This document shows, piece after piece, positions 50,777 through 62,998 of a DNA stretch of 64,000 nucleotides (positions are counted from its first letter, which is position 1; the number at the start of each line of letters is the position of its first letter). Where the stretch lies: contig NW_026527081.1 in assembly GCF_027744825.2 (NCBI RefSeq), positions 1-64,000 of the forward strand, read 5' to 3'. The position numbers were made by a program, and so were the translations under genes. The stretch comes from Synchiropus splendidus. Its lineage: Eukaryota > Chordata > Actinopteri > Syngnathiformes > Callionymidae. Under the pieces are notes generated by a model. It saw nothing but the letters and a program-made list of their open reading frames with translations, ran no database searches and was not told the DNA's origin.

Positions 50777-53409
50777 GGTTAAAATTTCATGTTCTGAAGC
50801 TTCCCTGAAAAGTTATGGCACAATGCACAAAAACGCTTTTCAGCCTGAGATAAGGTGGGTTTCGGAACGCCAAACATAAAAGTGTTAATAACTTTGGAAA
50901 AACACTTCAGACAGTTTAGATTCGATGTGCAACTACTAGAAAGACCCTTTCTGCTATAGCGGGAGGTTAAAATTTCATGTTCTGAAGCTTCCCTGAAAAG
51001 TTATGGCACAATGCACAAAAACGCTTTTCAGCCTGAGATAAGGTGGGTTTCGGAACGCCAAACATAAAAGTGTTGATAACTTTCGAAAAACACTTCAGAC
51101 AGCTTAGATTTGATGTGCACCTACTAGAAAGACCCTTTCTGCTATAGTGGGAGGTTAAAATTTCATGTTCTGAAGCTTCCCTGAAAAGTTATGGCACAAT
51201 GCGTAAAAACGCTTTTCAGCCTGAGATAAGGTGGGTTTCGGAACGCCAAACATAAAAGTGTTGATAACTTTGGAAAAACACTTCAGACAGTTTAGATTTG
51301 ATGTGCAACTACTAGAAAGACCCTTTCTGCTATAGTGGGAGGTTAAAATTTCATGTTCTGAAGCTTCCCTGAAAAGTTATGGCACAATGCACAAAAACGC
51401 TTTTCAGCCTGAGATAAGGTGGGTTTCGGAACGCCAAACATAAAAGTGTTAATAACTTTTGGAAAAACACTTCAGACAGTTTAGATTTGATGTGCAACTA
51501 CTAGAAAGACCCTTTCTGCTATAGTGGGAGGTTAAAATTTCATGTTCTGAAGCTTCCCTGAAAAGTTATGGCACAATGCACAAAAACGCTTTTCAGCCTG
51601 AGATAAGGTGGGTTTCGGAACGCCAAACATAAAAGTGTTGATAACTTTCGAAAAACACTTCAGAGAGCTTAGATTTGATGTGCACCTACTAGAAAGACCC
51701 TTTCTGCTATAGTGGGAGGTTAAAATTTCATGTTCTGAAGCTTTCCTGAAAAGTTATGGCACAATGCACAAAAACGCTTTTCAGCCTGAGATAAGGTGGG
51801 TTTCGGAACGCCAAACATAAAAGTGTTGATAACTTTTGAAAAACACTTCAGACAGCTTAGATTTGATGTGCAACTACTAGAAAGACCCTTTCTGCTATAG
51901 TGGGAGGTTAAAATTTCATGTTCTGAAGCTTCCCTGAAAAGTTATGGCACAATGCACAAAAACGCTTTTCAGCCTGAGATAAGGTGGGTTTCGGAACGCC
52001 AAACATAAAAGTGTTGATAACTTTCGAAAAACACTTCAGACAGCTTAGATTTGATGTGCACCTACTAGAAAGACCCTTTCTGCTATAGTGGGAGGTTAAA
52101 ATTTCATGTTCTGAAGCTTCCCTGAAAAGTTATGGCACAATGCGTAAAAACGCTTTTCAGCCTGAGATAAGGTGGGTTTCGGAACGCCAAACATAAAAGT
52201 GTTGATAACTTTGGAAAAACACTTCAGACAGTTTAGATTTGATGTGCAACTACTAGAAAGACCCTTTCTGCTATAGTGGGAGGTTAAAATTTAATGTTCT
52301 GAAGCTTCCCTGAAAAGTTATGGCACAATGCACAAAAACGCTTTTCAGCCTGAGATAAGGTGGGTTTCGGAACGCCAAACATAAAAGTGTTAATAACTTT
52401 GGAAAAACACTTCAGACAGTTTAGATTTGATGTGCAACTACTAGAAAGACCCTTTCTGCTATAGTGGGAGGTTAAAATTTCATGTTCTGAAGCTTCCCTG
52501 AAAAGTTATGGCACAATGCACAAAAACGCTTTTCAGCCTGAGATAAGGTGGGTTTCGGAACGCCAAACATAAAAGTGTTAATAACTTTGGAAAAACACTT
52601 CAGACAGTTTAGATTTGATGTGCAACTACTAGAAAGACCCTTTCTGCTATAGTGGGAGGTTAAAATTTCATGTTCTGAAGCTTCCCTGAAAAGTTATGGC
52701 ACAATGCACAAAAACGCTTTTCAGCCTGAGATAAGGTGGGTTTCGGAACGCCAAACATAAAAGTGTTGATAACTTTCGAAAAACACTTCAGACAGCTTAG
52801 ATTTGATGTGCACCTACTAGAAAGACCCTTTCTGCTATAGTGGGAGGTTAAAATTTCATGTTCTGAAGCTTCCCTGAAAAGTTATGGCACAATGCGTAAA
52901 AACGCTTTTCAGCCTGAGATAAGGTGGGTTTCGGAACGCCAAACATAAAAGTGTTGATAACTTTGGAAAAACACTTCAGACAGTTTAGATTTGATGTGCA
53001 ACTACTAGAAAGACCCTTTCTGCTATAGTGGGAGGTTAAAATTTCATGTTCTGAAGCTTCCCTGAAAAGTTATGGCACAATGCACAAAAACGCTTTTCAG
53101 CCTGAGATAAGGTGGGTTTCGGAACGCCAAACATAAAAGTGTTAATAACTTTGGAAAAACACTTCAGACAGTTTAGATTTGATGTGCAACTACTAGAAAG
53201 ACCCTTTCTGCTATAGTGGGAGGTTAAAATTTCATGTTCTGAAGCTTCCCTGAAAAGTTATGGCACAATGCACAAAAACGCTTTTCAGCCTGAGATAAGG
53301 TGGGTTTCGGAACGCCAAACATAAAAGTGTTGATAACTTTCGAAAAACACTTCAGAGAGCTTAGATTTGATGTGCACCTACTAGAAAGACCCTTTCTGCT
53401 ATAGTGGGA
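50777..53409 (+). repeat. Segment I, U271-U284, module copy upstream of the six-unit repeat
   Basis: Order: Sa Sp Rg Sa+T Sb Tc Sp Rg Sa Sa | Sp Rg Sa Sb. U271 has ATTCGAT and TAGCGGG (50960). U274 has the extra T. U279 has TTTAATG (52290). Together with the preceding U269-U270, the order copies U68-U82 of segment C. The whole segment recurs 7,145 bp later as segment K, with TAGCGGG, the extra T and TTTAATG in the same places. Confidence 0.9.
51457..51460 (+). repeat. Single-T insertion in U274
   Basis: The usual ACTTTGGAAA reads ACTTTTGGAAA here, making the unit 189 bp (51341-51529) and shifting all later units by one. It can be told from the common c-type ACTTTTGAAA because both Gs remain and the A at offset 111 is present. 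Confidence 0.9.
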
Positions 53410-54537
53410 GGTTAAAATTTCATGTTCTGAAGCTTTCCTGAAAAGTTATGGCACAATGCACAAAAACGCTTTTCAGCCTGAGATAAGGTGGGTTTCGGAA
53501 CGCCAAACATAAAAGTGTTGATAACTTTTGAAAAACACTTCAGACAGCTTAGATTTGATGTGCAACTACTAGAAAGACCCTTTCTGCTATAGTGGGAGGT
53601 TAAAATTTCATGTTCTGAAGCTTTCCTGAAAAGTTATGGCACAATGCACAAAAACGCTTTTCAGCCTGAGATAAGGTGGGTTCCGGAACGCCAAACATAA
53701 AAGTGTTGATAACTTTCGAAAAACACTTCAGACAGCTTAGATTTGATGTGCACCTACTAGAAAAACCCTTTCTGCTATAGTGGGAGGTTAAAATTTCATG
53801 TTCTGAAGCTTCCCTGAAAAGTTATGGCACAATGCGTAAAAACGCTTTTCAGCCTGAGATAAGGTGGGTTTCGGAACGCCAAACATAAAAGTGTTGATAA
53901 CTTTGGAAAAACACTTCAGACAGTTTAGATTTGATGTGCAACTACTAGAAAGACCCTTTCTGCTATAGTGGGAGGTTAAAATTTCATGTTCTGAAGCTTC
54001 CCTGAAAAGTTATGGCACAATGCACAAAAACGCTTTTCAGCCTGAGATAAGGTGGGTTTCGGAACGCCAAACATAAAAGTGTTAATAACTTTGGAAAAAC
54101 ACTTCAGACAGTTTAGATTCGATGTGCAACTACTAGAAAGACCCTTTCTGCTATAGTTGGAGGTTAAAATTTCATGTTCTGAAGCTTTCCTGAAAAGTTA
54201 TGGCACAATGCACAAAAACGCTTTTCAGCCTGAGATAAGGTGGGTTTCGGAACGCCAAACATAAAAGTGTTGATAACTTTCAAAAAACACTTCAGAGAGC
54301 TTAGATTTGATGTGCACCTACTAGAAAGACCCTTTCTGCTATAGTGGGAGGTTAAAATTTCATGTTCTGAAGCTTCCCTGAAAAGTTATGGCACAATGCG
54401 TAAAAACGCTTTTCAGCCTGAGATAAGGTGGGTTTCGGAACGCCAAACATAAAAGTGTTGATAACTTTGGAAAAACACTTCAGACAGTTTAGATGTGATG
54501 TGCAACTACTAGAAAGACCCTTTCTGCTATAGTGGGA
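53410..54537 (+). repeat. Six-unit higher-order repeat, copy 1 (U285-U290)
   Basis: Tc Tp* Rg Sa Tb* Rg^. It carries GTTCCGG (53684), GAAAAACCC (53760), ATTCGAT and TAGTTGG in U288, TTTCAAAA in U289 and ATGTGATG in U290. The change to GTTCCGGAAC makes a perfect 10-bp palindrome absent from ordinary units. Confidence 0.9.
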
Positions 54538-55665
54538 GGTTAAAATTTCATGTTCTGAAGCTTTCCTGAAAAGTTATGGCACAATGCACAAAAACGCTTT
54601 TCAGCCTGAGATAAGGTGGGTTTCGGAACGCAAAACATAAAAGTGTTGATAACTTTTGAAAAACACTTCAGACAGCTTAGATTTGATGTGCAACTACTAG
54701 AAAGACCCTTTCTGCTATAGTGGGAGGTTAAAATTTCATGTTCTGAAGCTTCCCTGAAAAGTTATGGCACAATGCGTAAAAACGCTTTTCAGCCTGAGAT
54801 AAGGTGGGTTCCGGAACGCCAAACATAAAAGTGTTGATAACTTTCGAAAAACACTTCAGACAGCTTAGATTTGATGTGCACCTACTAGAAAAACCCTTTC
54901 TGCTATAGTGGGAGGTTAAAATTTCATGTTCTGAAGCTTCCCTGAAAAGTTATGGCACAATGCGTAAAAACGCTTTTCAGCCTGAGATAAGGTGGGTTTC
55001 GGAACGCCAAACATAAAAGTGTTGATAACTTTGGAAAAACACTTCAGACAGTTTAGATTTGATGTGCAACTACTAGAAAGACCCTTTCTGCTATAGTGGG
55101 AGGTTAAAATTTCATGTTCTGAAGCTTCCCTGAAAAGTTATGGCACAATGCACAAAAACGCTTTTCAGCCTGAGATAAGGTGGGTTTCGGAACGCCAAAC
55201 ATAAAAGTGTTAATAACTTTGGAAAAACACTTCAGACAGTTTAGATTTGATGTGCAACTACTAGAAAGACCCTTTCTGCTATAGTTGGAGGTTAAAATTT
55301 CATGTTCTGAAGCTTTCCTGAAAAGTTATGGCACAATGCACAAAAACGCTTTTCAGCCTGAGATAAGGTGGGTTTCGGAACGCCAAACATAAAAGTGTTG
55401 ATAACTTTCAAAAAACACTTCAGAGAGCTTAGATTTGATGTGCACCTACTAGAAAGACCCTTTCTGCTATAGTGGGAGGTTAAAATTTCATGTTCTGAAG
55501 CTTCCCTGAAAAGTTATGGCACAATGCGTAAAAACGCTTTTCAGCCTGAGATAAGGTGGGTTTCGGAACGCCAAACATAAAAGTGTTGATAACTTTGGAA
55601 AAACACTTCAGACAGTTTAGATGTGATGTGCAACTACTAGAAAGACCCTTTCTGCTATAGTGGGA
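54538..55665 (+). repeat. Six-unit higher-order repeat, copy 2 (U291-U296)
   Basis: Tc Rp* Rg Sa Tb* Rg^. It differs from copy 1 by an R rather than T 5' half in its second unit, by ATTTGAT in the Sa unit and by a private ACGCAAAAC in U291. GTTCCGG and GAAAAACCC are retained, so the 5' half was swapped while the 3' half kept its marks. Confidence 0.9.
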
Positions 55666-56417
55666 GGTTAAAATTTCATGTTCTGAAGCTTTCCTGAAAA
55701 GTTATGGCACAATGCACAAAAACGCTTTTCAGCCTGAGATAAGGTGGGTTTCGGAACGCCAAACATAAAAGTGTTGATAACTTTTGAAAAACACTTCAGA
55801 CAGCTTAGATTTGATGTGCAACTACTAGAAAGACCCTTTCTGCTATAGTGGGAGGTTAAAATTTCATGTTCTGAAGCTTCCCTGAAAAGTTATGGCACAA
55901 TGCGTAAAAACGCTTTTCAGCCTGAGATAAGGTGGGTTTCGGAACGCCAAACATAAAAGTGTTGATAACTTTGGAAAAACACTTCAGACAGTTTAGATTT
56001 GATGTGCAACTACTAGAAAGACCCTTTCTGCTATAGTGGGAGGTTAAAATTTCATGTTCTGAAGCTTCCCTGAAAAGTTATGGCACAATGCACAAAAACG
56101 CTTTTCAGCCTGAGATAAGGTGGGTTTCGGAACGCCAAACATAAAAGTGTTAATAACTTTGGAAAAACACTTCAGACAGTTTAGATTTGATGTGCAACTA
56201 CTAGAAAGACCCTTTCTGCTATAGTGGGAGGTTAAAATTTCATGTTCTGAAGCTTCCCTGAAAAGTTATGGCACAATGCACAAAAACGCTTTTCAGCCTG
56301 AGATAAGGTGGGTTTCGGAACGCCAAACATAAAAGTGTTGATAACTTTCGAAAAACACTTCAGAGAGCTTAGATTTGATGTGCACCTACTAGAAAGACCC
56401 TTTCTGCTATAGTGGGA

Positions 56418-57545
56418 GGTTAAAATTTCATGTTCTGAAGCTTTCCTGAAAAGTTATGGCACAATGCACAAAAACGCTTTTCAGCCTGAGATAAGGTGGG
56501 TTTCGGAACGCCAAACATAAAAGTGTTGATAACTTTTGAAAAACACTTCAGACAGCTTAGATTTGATGTGCAACTACTAGAAAGACCCTTTCTGCTATAG
56601 TGGGAGGTTAAAATTTCATGTTCTGAAGCTTTCCTGAAAAGTTATGGCACAATGCACAAAAACGCTTTTCAGCCTGAGATAAGGTGGGTTTCGGAACGCC
56701 AAACATAAAAGTGTTGATAACTTTCGAAAAACACTTCAGACAGCTTAGATTTGATGTGCACCTACTAGAAAAACCCTTTCTGCTATAGTGGGAGGTTAAA
56801 ATTTCATGTTCTGAAGCTTCCCTGAAAAGTTATGGCACAATGCGTAAAAACGCTTTTCAGCCTGAGATAAGGTGGGTTTCGGAACGCCAAACATAAAAGT
56901 GTTGATAACTTTGGAAAAACACTTCAGACAGTTTAGATTTGATGTGCAACTACTAGAAAGACCCTTTCTGCTATAGTGGGAGGTTAAAATTTCATGTTCT
57001 GAAGCTTCCCTGAAAAGTTATGGCACAATGCACAAAAACGCTTTTCAGCCTGAGATAAGGTGGGTTTCGGAACGCCAAACATAAAAGTGTTAATAACTTT
57101 GGAAAAACACTTCAGACAGTTTAGATTTGATGTGCAACTACTAGAAAGACCCTTTCTGCTATAGTTGGAGGTTAAAATTTCATGTTCTGAAGCTTTCCTG
57201 AAAAGTTATGGCACAATGCACAAAAACGCTTTTCAGCCTGAGATAAGGTGGGTTTCGGAACGCCAAACATAAAAGTGTTGATAACTTTCAAAAAACACTT
57301 CAGAGAGCTTAGATTTGATGTGCACCTACTAGAAAGACCCTTTCTGCTATAGTGGGAGGTTAAAATTTCATGTTCTGAAGCTTCCCTGAAAAGTTATGGC
57401 ACAATGCGTAAAAACGCTTTTCAGCGTGAGATAAGGTGGGTTTCGGAACGCCAAACATAAAAGTGTTGATAACTTTGGAAAAACACTTCAGACAGTTTAG
57501 ATGTGATGTGCAACTACTAGAAAGACCCTTTCTGCTATAGTGGGA
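56418..57545 (+). repeat. Six-unit higher-order repeat, copy 3 (U301-U306)
   Basis: Tc Tp* Rg Sa Tb* Rg^. U302 keeps GAAAAACCC but reads the ordinary GTTTCGG, so the two marks of p* are separable. U306 has a private CAGCGTGAG. Four units (Tc Rg Sa Sb, 55666-56417) that lack all the cluster marks separate it from copy 2. Confidence 0.9.
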
Positions 57546-58601
57546 GGTTAAAATTTCATGTTCTGAAGCTTTCCTGAAAAGTTATGGCACAATGCACAAA
57601 AACGCTTTTCAGCCTGAGATAAGGTGGGTTTCGGAACGCCAAACATAAAAGTGTTGATAACTTTTGAAAAACACTTCAGACAGCTTAGATTTGATGTGCA
57701 ACTACTAGAAAGACCCTTTCTGCTATAGTGGGAGGTTAAAATTTCATGTTCTGAAGCTTCCCTGAAAAGTTATGGCACAATGCACAAAAACGCTTTTCAG
57801 CCTGAGATAAGGTGGGTTTCGGAACGCCAAACATAAAAGTGTTGATAACTTTGGAAAAACACTTCAGACAGTTTAGATTTGATGTGCAACTACTAGAAAG
57901 ACCCTTTCTGCTATAGTGGGAGGTTAAAATTTCATGTTCTGAAGCTTCCCTGAAAAGTTATGGCACAATGCACAAAAACGCTTTTCAGCCTGAGATAAGA
58001 TGGGTTTCGGAACGCCAAACATAAAAGTGTTAATAACTTTGGAAAAACACTTCAGACAGTTTAGATTCGATGTGCAACTACTAGAAAGACCCTTTCTGCT
58101 ATAGCGGGAGGTTAAAATTTCATGTTCTGAAGCTTCCCTGAAAAGTTATGGCACAATGCACAAAAACGCTTTTCAGCCTGAGATAAGGTGGGTTTCGGAA
58201 CGCCAAACATAAAAGTGTTGATAACTTTCGAAAAACACTTCAGACAGCTTAGATTTGATGTGCACCTACTAGAAAGACCCTTTCTGCTATAGTGGGAGGT
58301 TAAAATTTCATGTTCTGAAGCTTCCCTGAAAAGTTATGGCACAATGCGTAAAAACGCTTTTCAGCCTGAGATAAGGTGGGTTTCGGAACGCCAAACATAA
58401 AAGTGTTGATAACTTTGGAAAAACACTTCAGACAGTTTAGATTTGATGTGCAACTACTAGAAAGACCCTTTCTGCTATAGTGGGAGGTTAAAATTTCATG
58501 TTCTGAAGCTTCCCTGAAAAGTTATGGCACAATGCACAAAAACGCTTTTCAGCCTGAGATAAGGTGGGTTTCGGAACGCCAAACATAAAAGTGTTAATAA
58601 C

Positions 58602-58605
58602 TTTT
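58602..58605 (+). repeat. Single-T insertion in U312
   Basis: Same extra T as in U274, in the same unit type (Sa) and the same neighbourhood, 7,145 bp downstream. The unit spans 58486-58674. With U274 it ties segment I to segment K as copies. Confidence 0.9.
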
Positions 58606-59067
58606 GGAAAAACACTTCAGACAGTTTAGATTTGATGTGCAACTACTAGAAAGACCCTTTCTGCTATAGTGGGAGGTTAAAATTTCATGTTCTGAAGCTT
58701 CCCTGAAAAGTTATGGCACAATGCACAAAAACGCTTTTCAGCCTGAGATAAGGTGGGTTTCGGAACGCCAAACATAAAAGTGTTGATAACTTTCGAAAAA
58801 CACTTCAGAGAGCTTAGATTTGATGTGCACCTACTAGAAAGACCCTTTCTGCTATAGTGGGAGGTTAAAATTTCATGTTCTGAAGCTTTCCTGAAAAGTT
58901 ATGGCACAATGCACAAAAACGCTTTTCAGCCTGAGATAAGGTGGGTTTCGGAACGCCAAACATAAAAGTGTTGATAACTTTTGAAAAACACTTCAGACAG
59001 CTTAGAATTGAAGTGCAACTACTAGAAAGACCCTTTCTGCTATAGTGGGAGGTTAAAATTTCATGTT

Positions 59068-59073
59068 CTGCAG
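59068..59073 (+). other. HindIII site lost, PstI site gained (U315)
   Basis: The usual CTGAAGCTT reads CTGCAGCTT, which removes AAGCTT and creates CTGCAG. It is the only unit I noticed without the site at offset 21-26. Confidence 0.85.
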
Positions 59074-60554
59074 CTTCCCTGAAAAGTTATGGCACAATGC
59101 ACAAAAACGCTTTTCAGCCTGAGATAAGGTGGGTTTCGGAACGCCAAACATAAAAGTGTTGATAACTTTCGAAAAACACTTCAGACAGCTTAGATTTGAT
59201 GTGCACCTACTAGAAAGACCCTTTCTGCTATAGTGGGAGGTTAAAATTTCATGTTCTGAAGCTTCCCTGAAAAGTTATGGCACAATGCGTAAAAACGCTT
59301 TTCAGCCTGAGATAAGGTGGGTTTCGGAACGCCAAACATAAAAGTGTTGATAACTTTGGAAAAACACTTCAGACAGTTTAGATTTGATGTGCAACTACTA
59401 GAAAGACCCTTTCTGCTATAGTGGGAGGTTAAAATTTAATGTTCTGAAGCTTCCCTGAAAAGTTATGGCACAATGCACAAAAACGCTTTTCAGCCTGAGA
59501 TAAGGTGGGTTTCGGAACGCCAAACATAAAAGTGTTAATAACTTTGGAAAAACACTTCAGACAGTTTAGATTTGATGTGCAACTACTAGAAAGACCCTTT
59601 CTGCTATAGTGGGAGGTTAAAATTTCATGTTCTGAAGCTTCCCTGAAAAGTTATGGCACAATGCACAAAAACGCTTTTCAGCCTGAGATAAGGTGGGTTT
59701 CGGAACGCCAAACATAAAAGTGTTAATAACTTTGGAAAAACACTTCAGACAGTTTAGATTTGATGTGCAACTACTAGAAAGACCCTTTCTGCTATAGTGG
59801 GAGGTTAAAATTTCATGTTCTGAAGCTTCCCAGAAAAGTTATGGCACAATGCACAAAAACGCTTTTCAGCCTGAGATAAGGTGGGTTTCGGAACGCCAAA
59901 CATAAAAGTGTTGATAACTTTCGAAAAACACTTCAGACAGCTTAGATTTGATGTGCACCTACTAGAAAGACCCTTTCTGCTATAGTGGGAGGTTAAAATT
60001 TCATGTTCTGAAGCTTCCCTGAAAAGTTATGGCACAATGCGTAAAAACGCTTTTCAGCCTGAGATAAGGTGGGTTTCGGAACGCCAAACATAAAAGTGTT
60101 GATAACTTTGGAAAAACACTTCAGACAGTTTAGATTTGATGTGCAACTACTAGAAAGACCCTTTCTGCTATAGTGGGAGGTTAAAATTTCATGTTCTGAA
60201 GCTTCCCTGAAAAGTTATGGCACAATGCACAAAAACGCTTTTCAGCCTGAGATAAGGTGGGTTTCGGAACGCCAAACATAAAAGTGTTAATAACTTTGGA
60301 AAAACACTTCAGACAGTTTAGATTTGATGTGCAACTACTAGAAAGACCCTTTCTGCTATAGTGGGAGGTTAAAATTTCATGTTCTGAAGCTTCCCTGAAA
60401 AGTTATGGCACAATGCACAAAAACGCTTTTCAGCCTGAGATAAGGTGGGTTTCGGAACGCCAAACATAAAAGTGTTGATAACTTTCGAAAAACACTTCAG
60501 AGAGCTTAGATTTGATGTGCACCTACTAGAAAGACCCTTTCTGCTATAGTGGGA

Positions 60555-61682
60555 GGTTAAAATTTCATGTTCTGAAGCTTTCCTGAAAAGTTATGGCACA
60601 ATGCACAAAAACGCTTTTCAGCCTGAGATAAGGTGGGTTTCGGAACGCCAAACATAAAAGTGTTGATAACTTTTGAAAAACACTTCAGACAGCTTAGATT
60701 TGATGTGCAACTACTAGAAAGACCCTTTCTGCTATAGTGGGAGGTTAAAATTTCATGTTCTGAAGCTTTCCTGAAAAGTTATGGCACAATGCACAAAAAC
60801 GCTTTTCAGCCTGAGATAAGGTGGGTTCCGGAACGCCAAACATAAAAGTGTTGATAACTTTCGAAAAACACTTCAGACAGCTTAGATTTGATGTGCACCT
60901 ACTAGAAAAACCCTTTCTGCTATAGTGGGAGGTTAAAATTTCATGTTCTGAAGCTTCCCTGAAAAGTTATGGCACAATGCGTAAAAACGCTTTTCAGCCT
61001 GAGATAAGGTGGGTTTCGGAACGCCAAACATAAAAGTGTTGATAACTTTGGAAAAACACTTCAGACAGTTTAGATTTGATGTGCAACTACTAGAAAGACC
61101 CTTTCTGCTATAGTGGGAGGTTAAAATTTCATGTTCTGAAGCTTCCCTGAAAAGTTATGGCACAATGCACAAAAACGCTTTTCAGCCTGAGATAAGGTGG
61201 GTTTCGGAACGCCAAACATAAAAGTGTTAATAACTTTGGAAAAACACTTCAGACAGTTTAGATTTGATGTGCAACTACTAGAAAGACCCTTTCTGCTATA
61301 GTTGGAGGTTAAAATTTCATGTTCTGAAGCTTTCCTGAAAAGTTATGGCACAATGCACAAAAACGCTTTTCAGCCTGAGATAAGGTGGGTTTCGGAACGC
61401 CAAACATAAAAGTGTTGATAACTTTCAAAAAACACTTCAGAGAGCTTAGATTTGATGTGCACCTACTAGAAAGACCCTTTCTGCTATAGTGGGAGGTTAA
61501 AATTTCATGTTCTGAAGCTTCCCTGAAAAGTTATGGCACAATGCGTAAAAACGCTTTTCAGCCTGAGATAAGGTGGGTTTCGGAACGCCAAACATAAAAG
61601 TGTTGATAACTTTGGAAAAACACTTCAGACAGTTTAGATTTGATGTGCAACTACTAGAAAGACCCTTTCTGCTATAGTGGGA
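60555..61682 (+). repeat. Six-unit higher-order repeat, copy 4 (U323-U328)
   Basis: Tc Tp* Rg Sa Tb* Rg, with the final unit lacking ATGTGATG. It aligns with copy 1 at 7,145 bp. The loss of the last mark plus the following Sb (61683-61870) marks the edge of a seven-unit duplication. Confidence 0.89.
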
Positions 61683-61870
61683 GGTTAAAATTTCATGTTC
61701 TGAAGCTTCCCTGAAAAGTTATGGCACAATGCACAAAAACGCTTTTCAGCCTGAGATAAGGTGGGTTTCGGAACGCCAAACATAAAAGTGTTGATAACTT
61801 TCGAAAAACACTTCAGAGAGCTTAGATTTGATGTGCACCTACTAGAAAGACCCTTTCTGCTATAGTGGGA

Positions 61871-62998
61871 GGTTAAAATTTCATGTTCTGAAGCTTTCCT
61901 GAAAAGTTATGGCACAATGCACAAAAACGCTTTTCAGCCTGAGATAAGGTGGGTTTCGGAACGCCAAACATAAAAGTGTTGATAACTTTTGAAAAACACT
62001 TCAGACAGCTTAGATTTGATGTGCAACTACTAGAAAGACCCTTTCTGCTATAGTGGGAGGTTAAAATTTCATGTTCTGAAGCTTTCCTGAAAAGTTATGG
62101 CACAATGCACAAAAACGCTTTTCAGCCTGAGATAAGGTGGGTTCCGGAACGCCAAACATAAAAGTGTTGATAACTTTCGAAAAACACTTCAGACAGCTTA
62201 GATTTGATGTGCACCTACTAGAAAAACCCTTTCTGCTATAGTGGGAGGTTAAAATTTCATGTTCTGAAGCTTCCCTGAAAAGTTATGGCACAATGCGTAA
62301 AAACGCTTTTCAGCCTGAGATAAGGTGGGTTTCGGAACGCCAAACATAAAAGTGTTGATAACTTTGGAAAAACACTTCAGACAGTTTAGATTTGATGTGC
62401 AACTACTAGAAAGACCCTTTCTGCTATAGTGGGAGGTTAAAATTTCATGTTCTGAAGCTTCCCTGAAAAGTTATGGCACAATGCACAAAAACGCTTTTCA
62501 GCCTGAGATAAGGTGGGTTTCGGAACGCCAAACATAAAAGTGTTAATAACTTTGGAAAAACACTTCAGACAGTTTAGATTCGATGTGCAACTACTAGAAA
62601 GACCCTTTCTGCTATAGTTGGAGGTTAAAATTTCATGTTCTGAAGCTTTCCTGAAAAGTTATGGCACAATGCACAAAAACGCTTTTCAGCCTGAGATAAG
62701 GTGGGTTTCGGAACGCCAAACATAAAAGTGTTGATAACTTTCAAAAAACACTTCAGAGAGCTTAGATTTGATGTGCACCTACTAGAAAGACCCTTTCTGC
62801 TATAGTGGGAGGTTAAAATTTCATGTTCTGAAGCTTCCCTGAAAAGTTATGGCACAATGCGTAAAAACGCTTTTCAGCCTGAGATAAGGTGGGTTTCGGA
62901 ACGCCAAACATAAAAGTGTTGATAACTTTGGAAAAACACTTCAGACAGTTTAGATGTGATGTGCAACTACTAGAAAGACCCTTTCTGCTATAGTGGGA
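61871..62998 (+). repeat. Six-unit higher-order repeat, copy 5 (U330-U335)
   Basis: Tc Tp* Rg Sa Tb* Rg^, with ATTCGAT plus TAGTTGG in U333 exactly as in U288. This is the true partner of copy 1 by marks, 45 units later. Confidence 0.9.

Larger units (their letters stand above)
53410..57921 (+). repeat. Segment J, U285-U308, six-unit higher-order repeat cluster
   Basis: Order: Tc Tp* Rg Sa Tb* Rg^ | Tc Rp* Rg Sa Tb* Rg^ | Tc Rg Sa Sb | Tc Tp* Rg Sa Tb* Rg^ | Tc Sg. Here p* has A167 (GAAAAACCC) and usually C86 (GTTCCGG), b* has A121 (TTTCAAAA), the Sa before Tb* ends TAGTTGG (G185T), and ^ marks ATGTGATG (T146G). These four marks always travel together, so they define a distinct 1,128-bp higher-order unit at 53410-54537, 54538-55665 and 56418-57545. 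U302 keeps A167 but has the ordinary T86. Confidence 0.93.
57922..60554 (+). repeat. Segment K, U309-U322, second copy of segment I
   Basis: Order: Sa Sp Rg Sa+T Sb Tc Sp Rg Sa Sa | Sp Rg Sa Sb, identical to segment I. Shared marks are ATTCGAT plus TAGCGGG (58105), the extra T (58602-58605 run) and TTTAATG (59435). Private changes are two substitutions in U314 (GAATTGAAG near 59007), CTGCAGC in U315 (59068), which destroys the HindIII site, and CCCAGAAA in U319. Confidence 0.91.
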
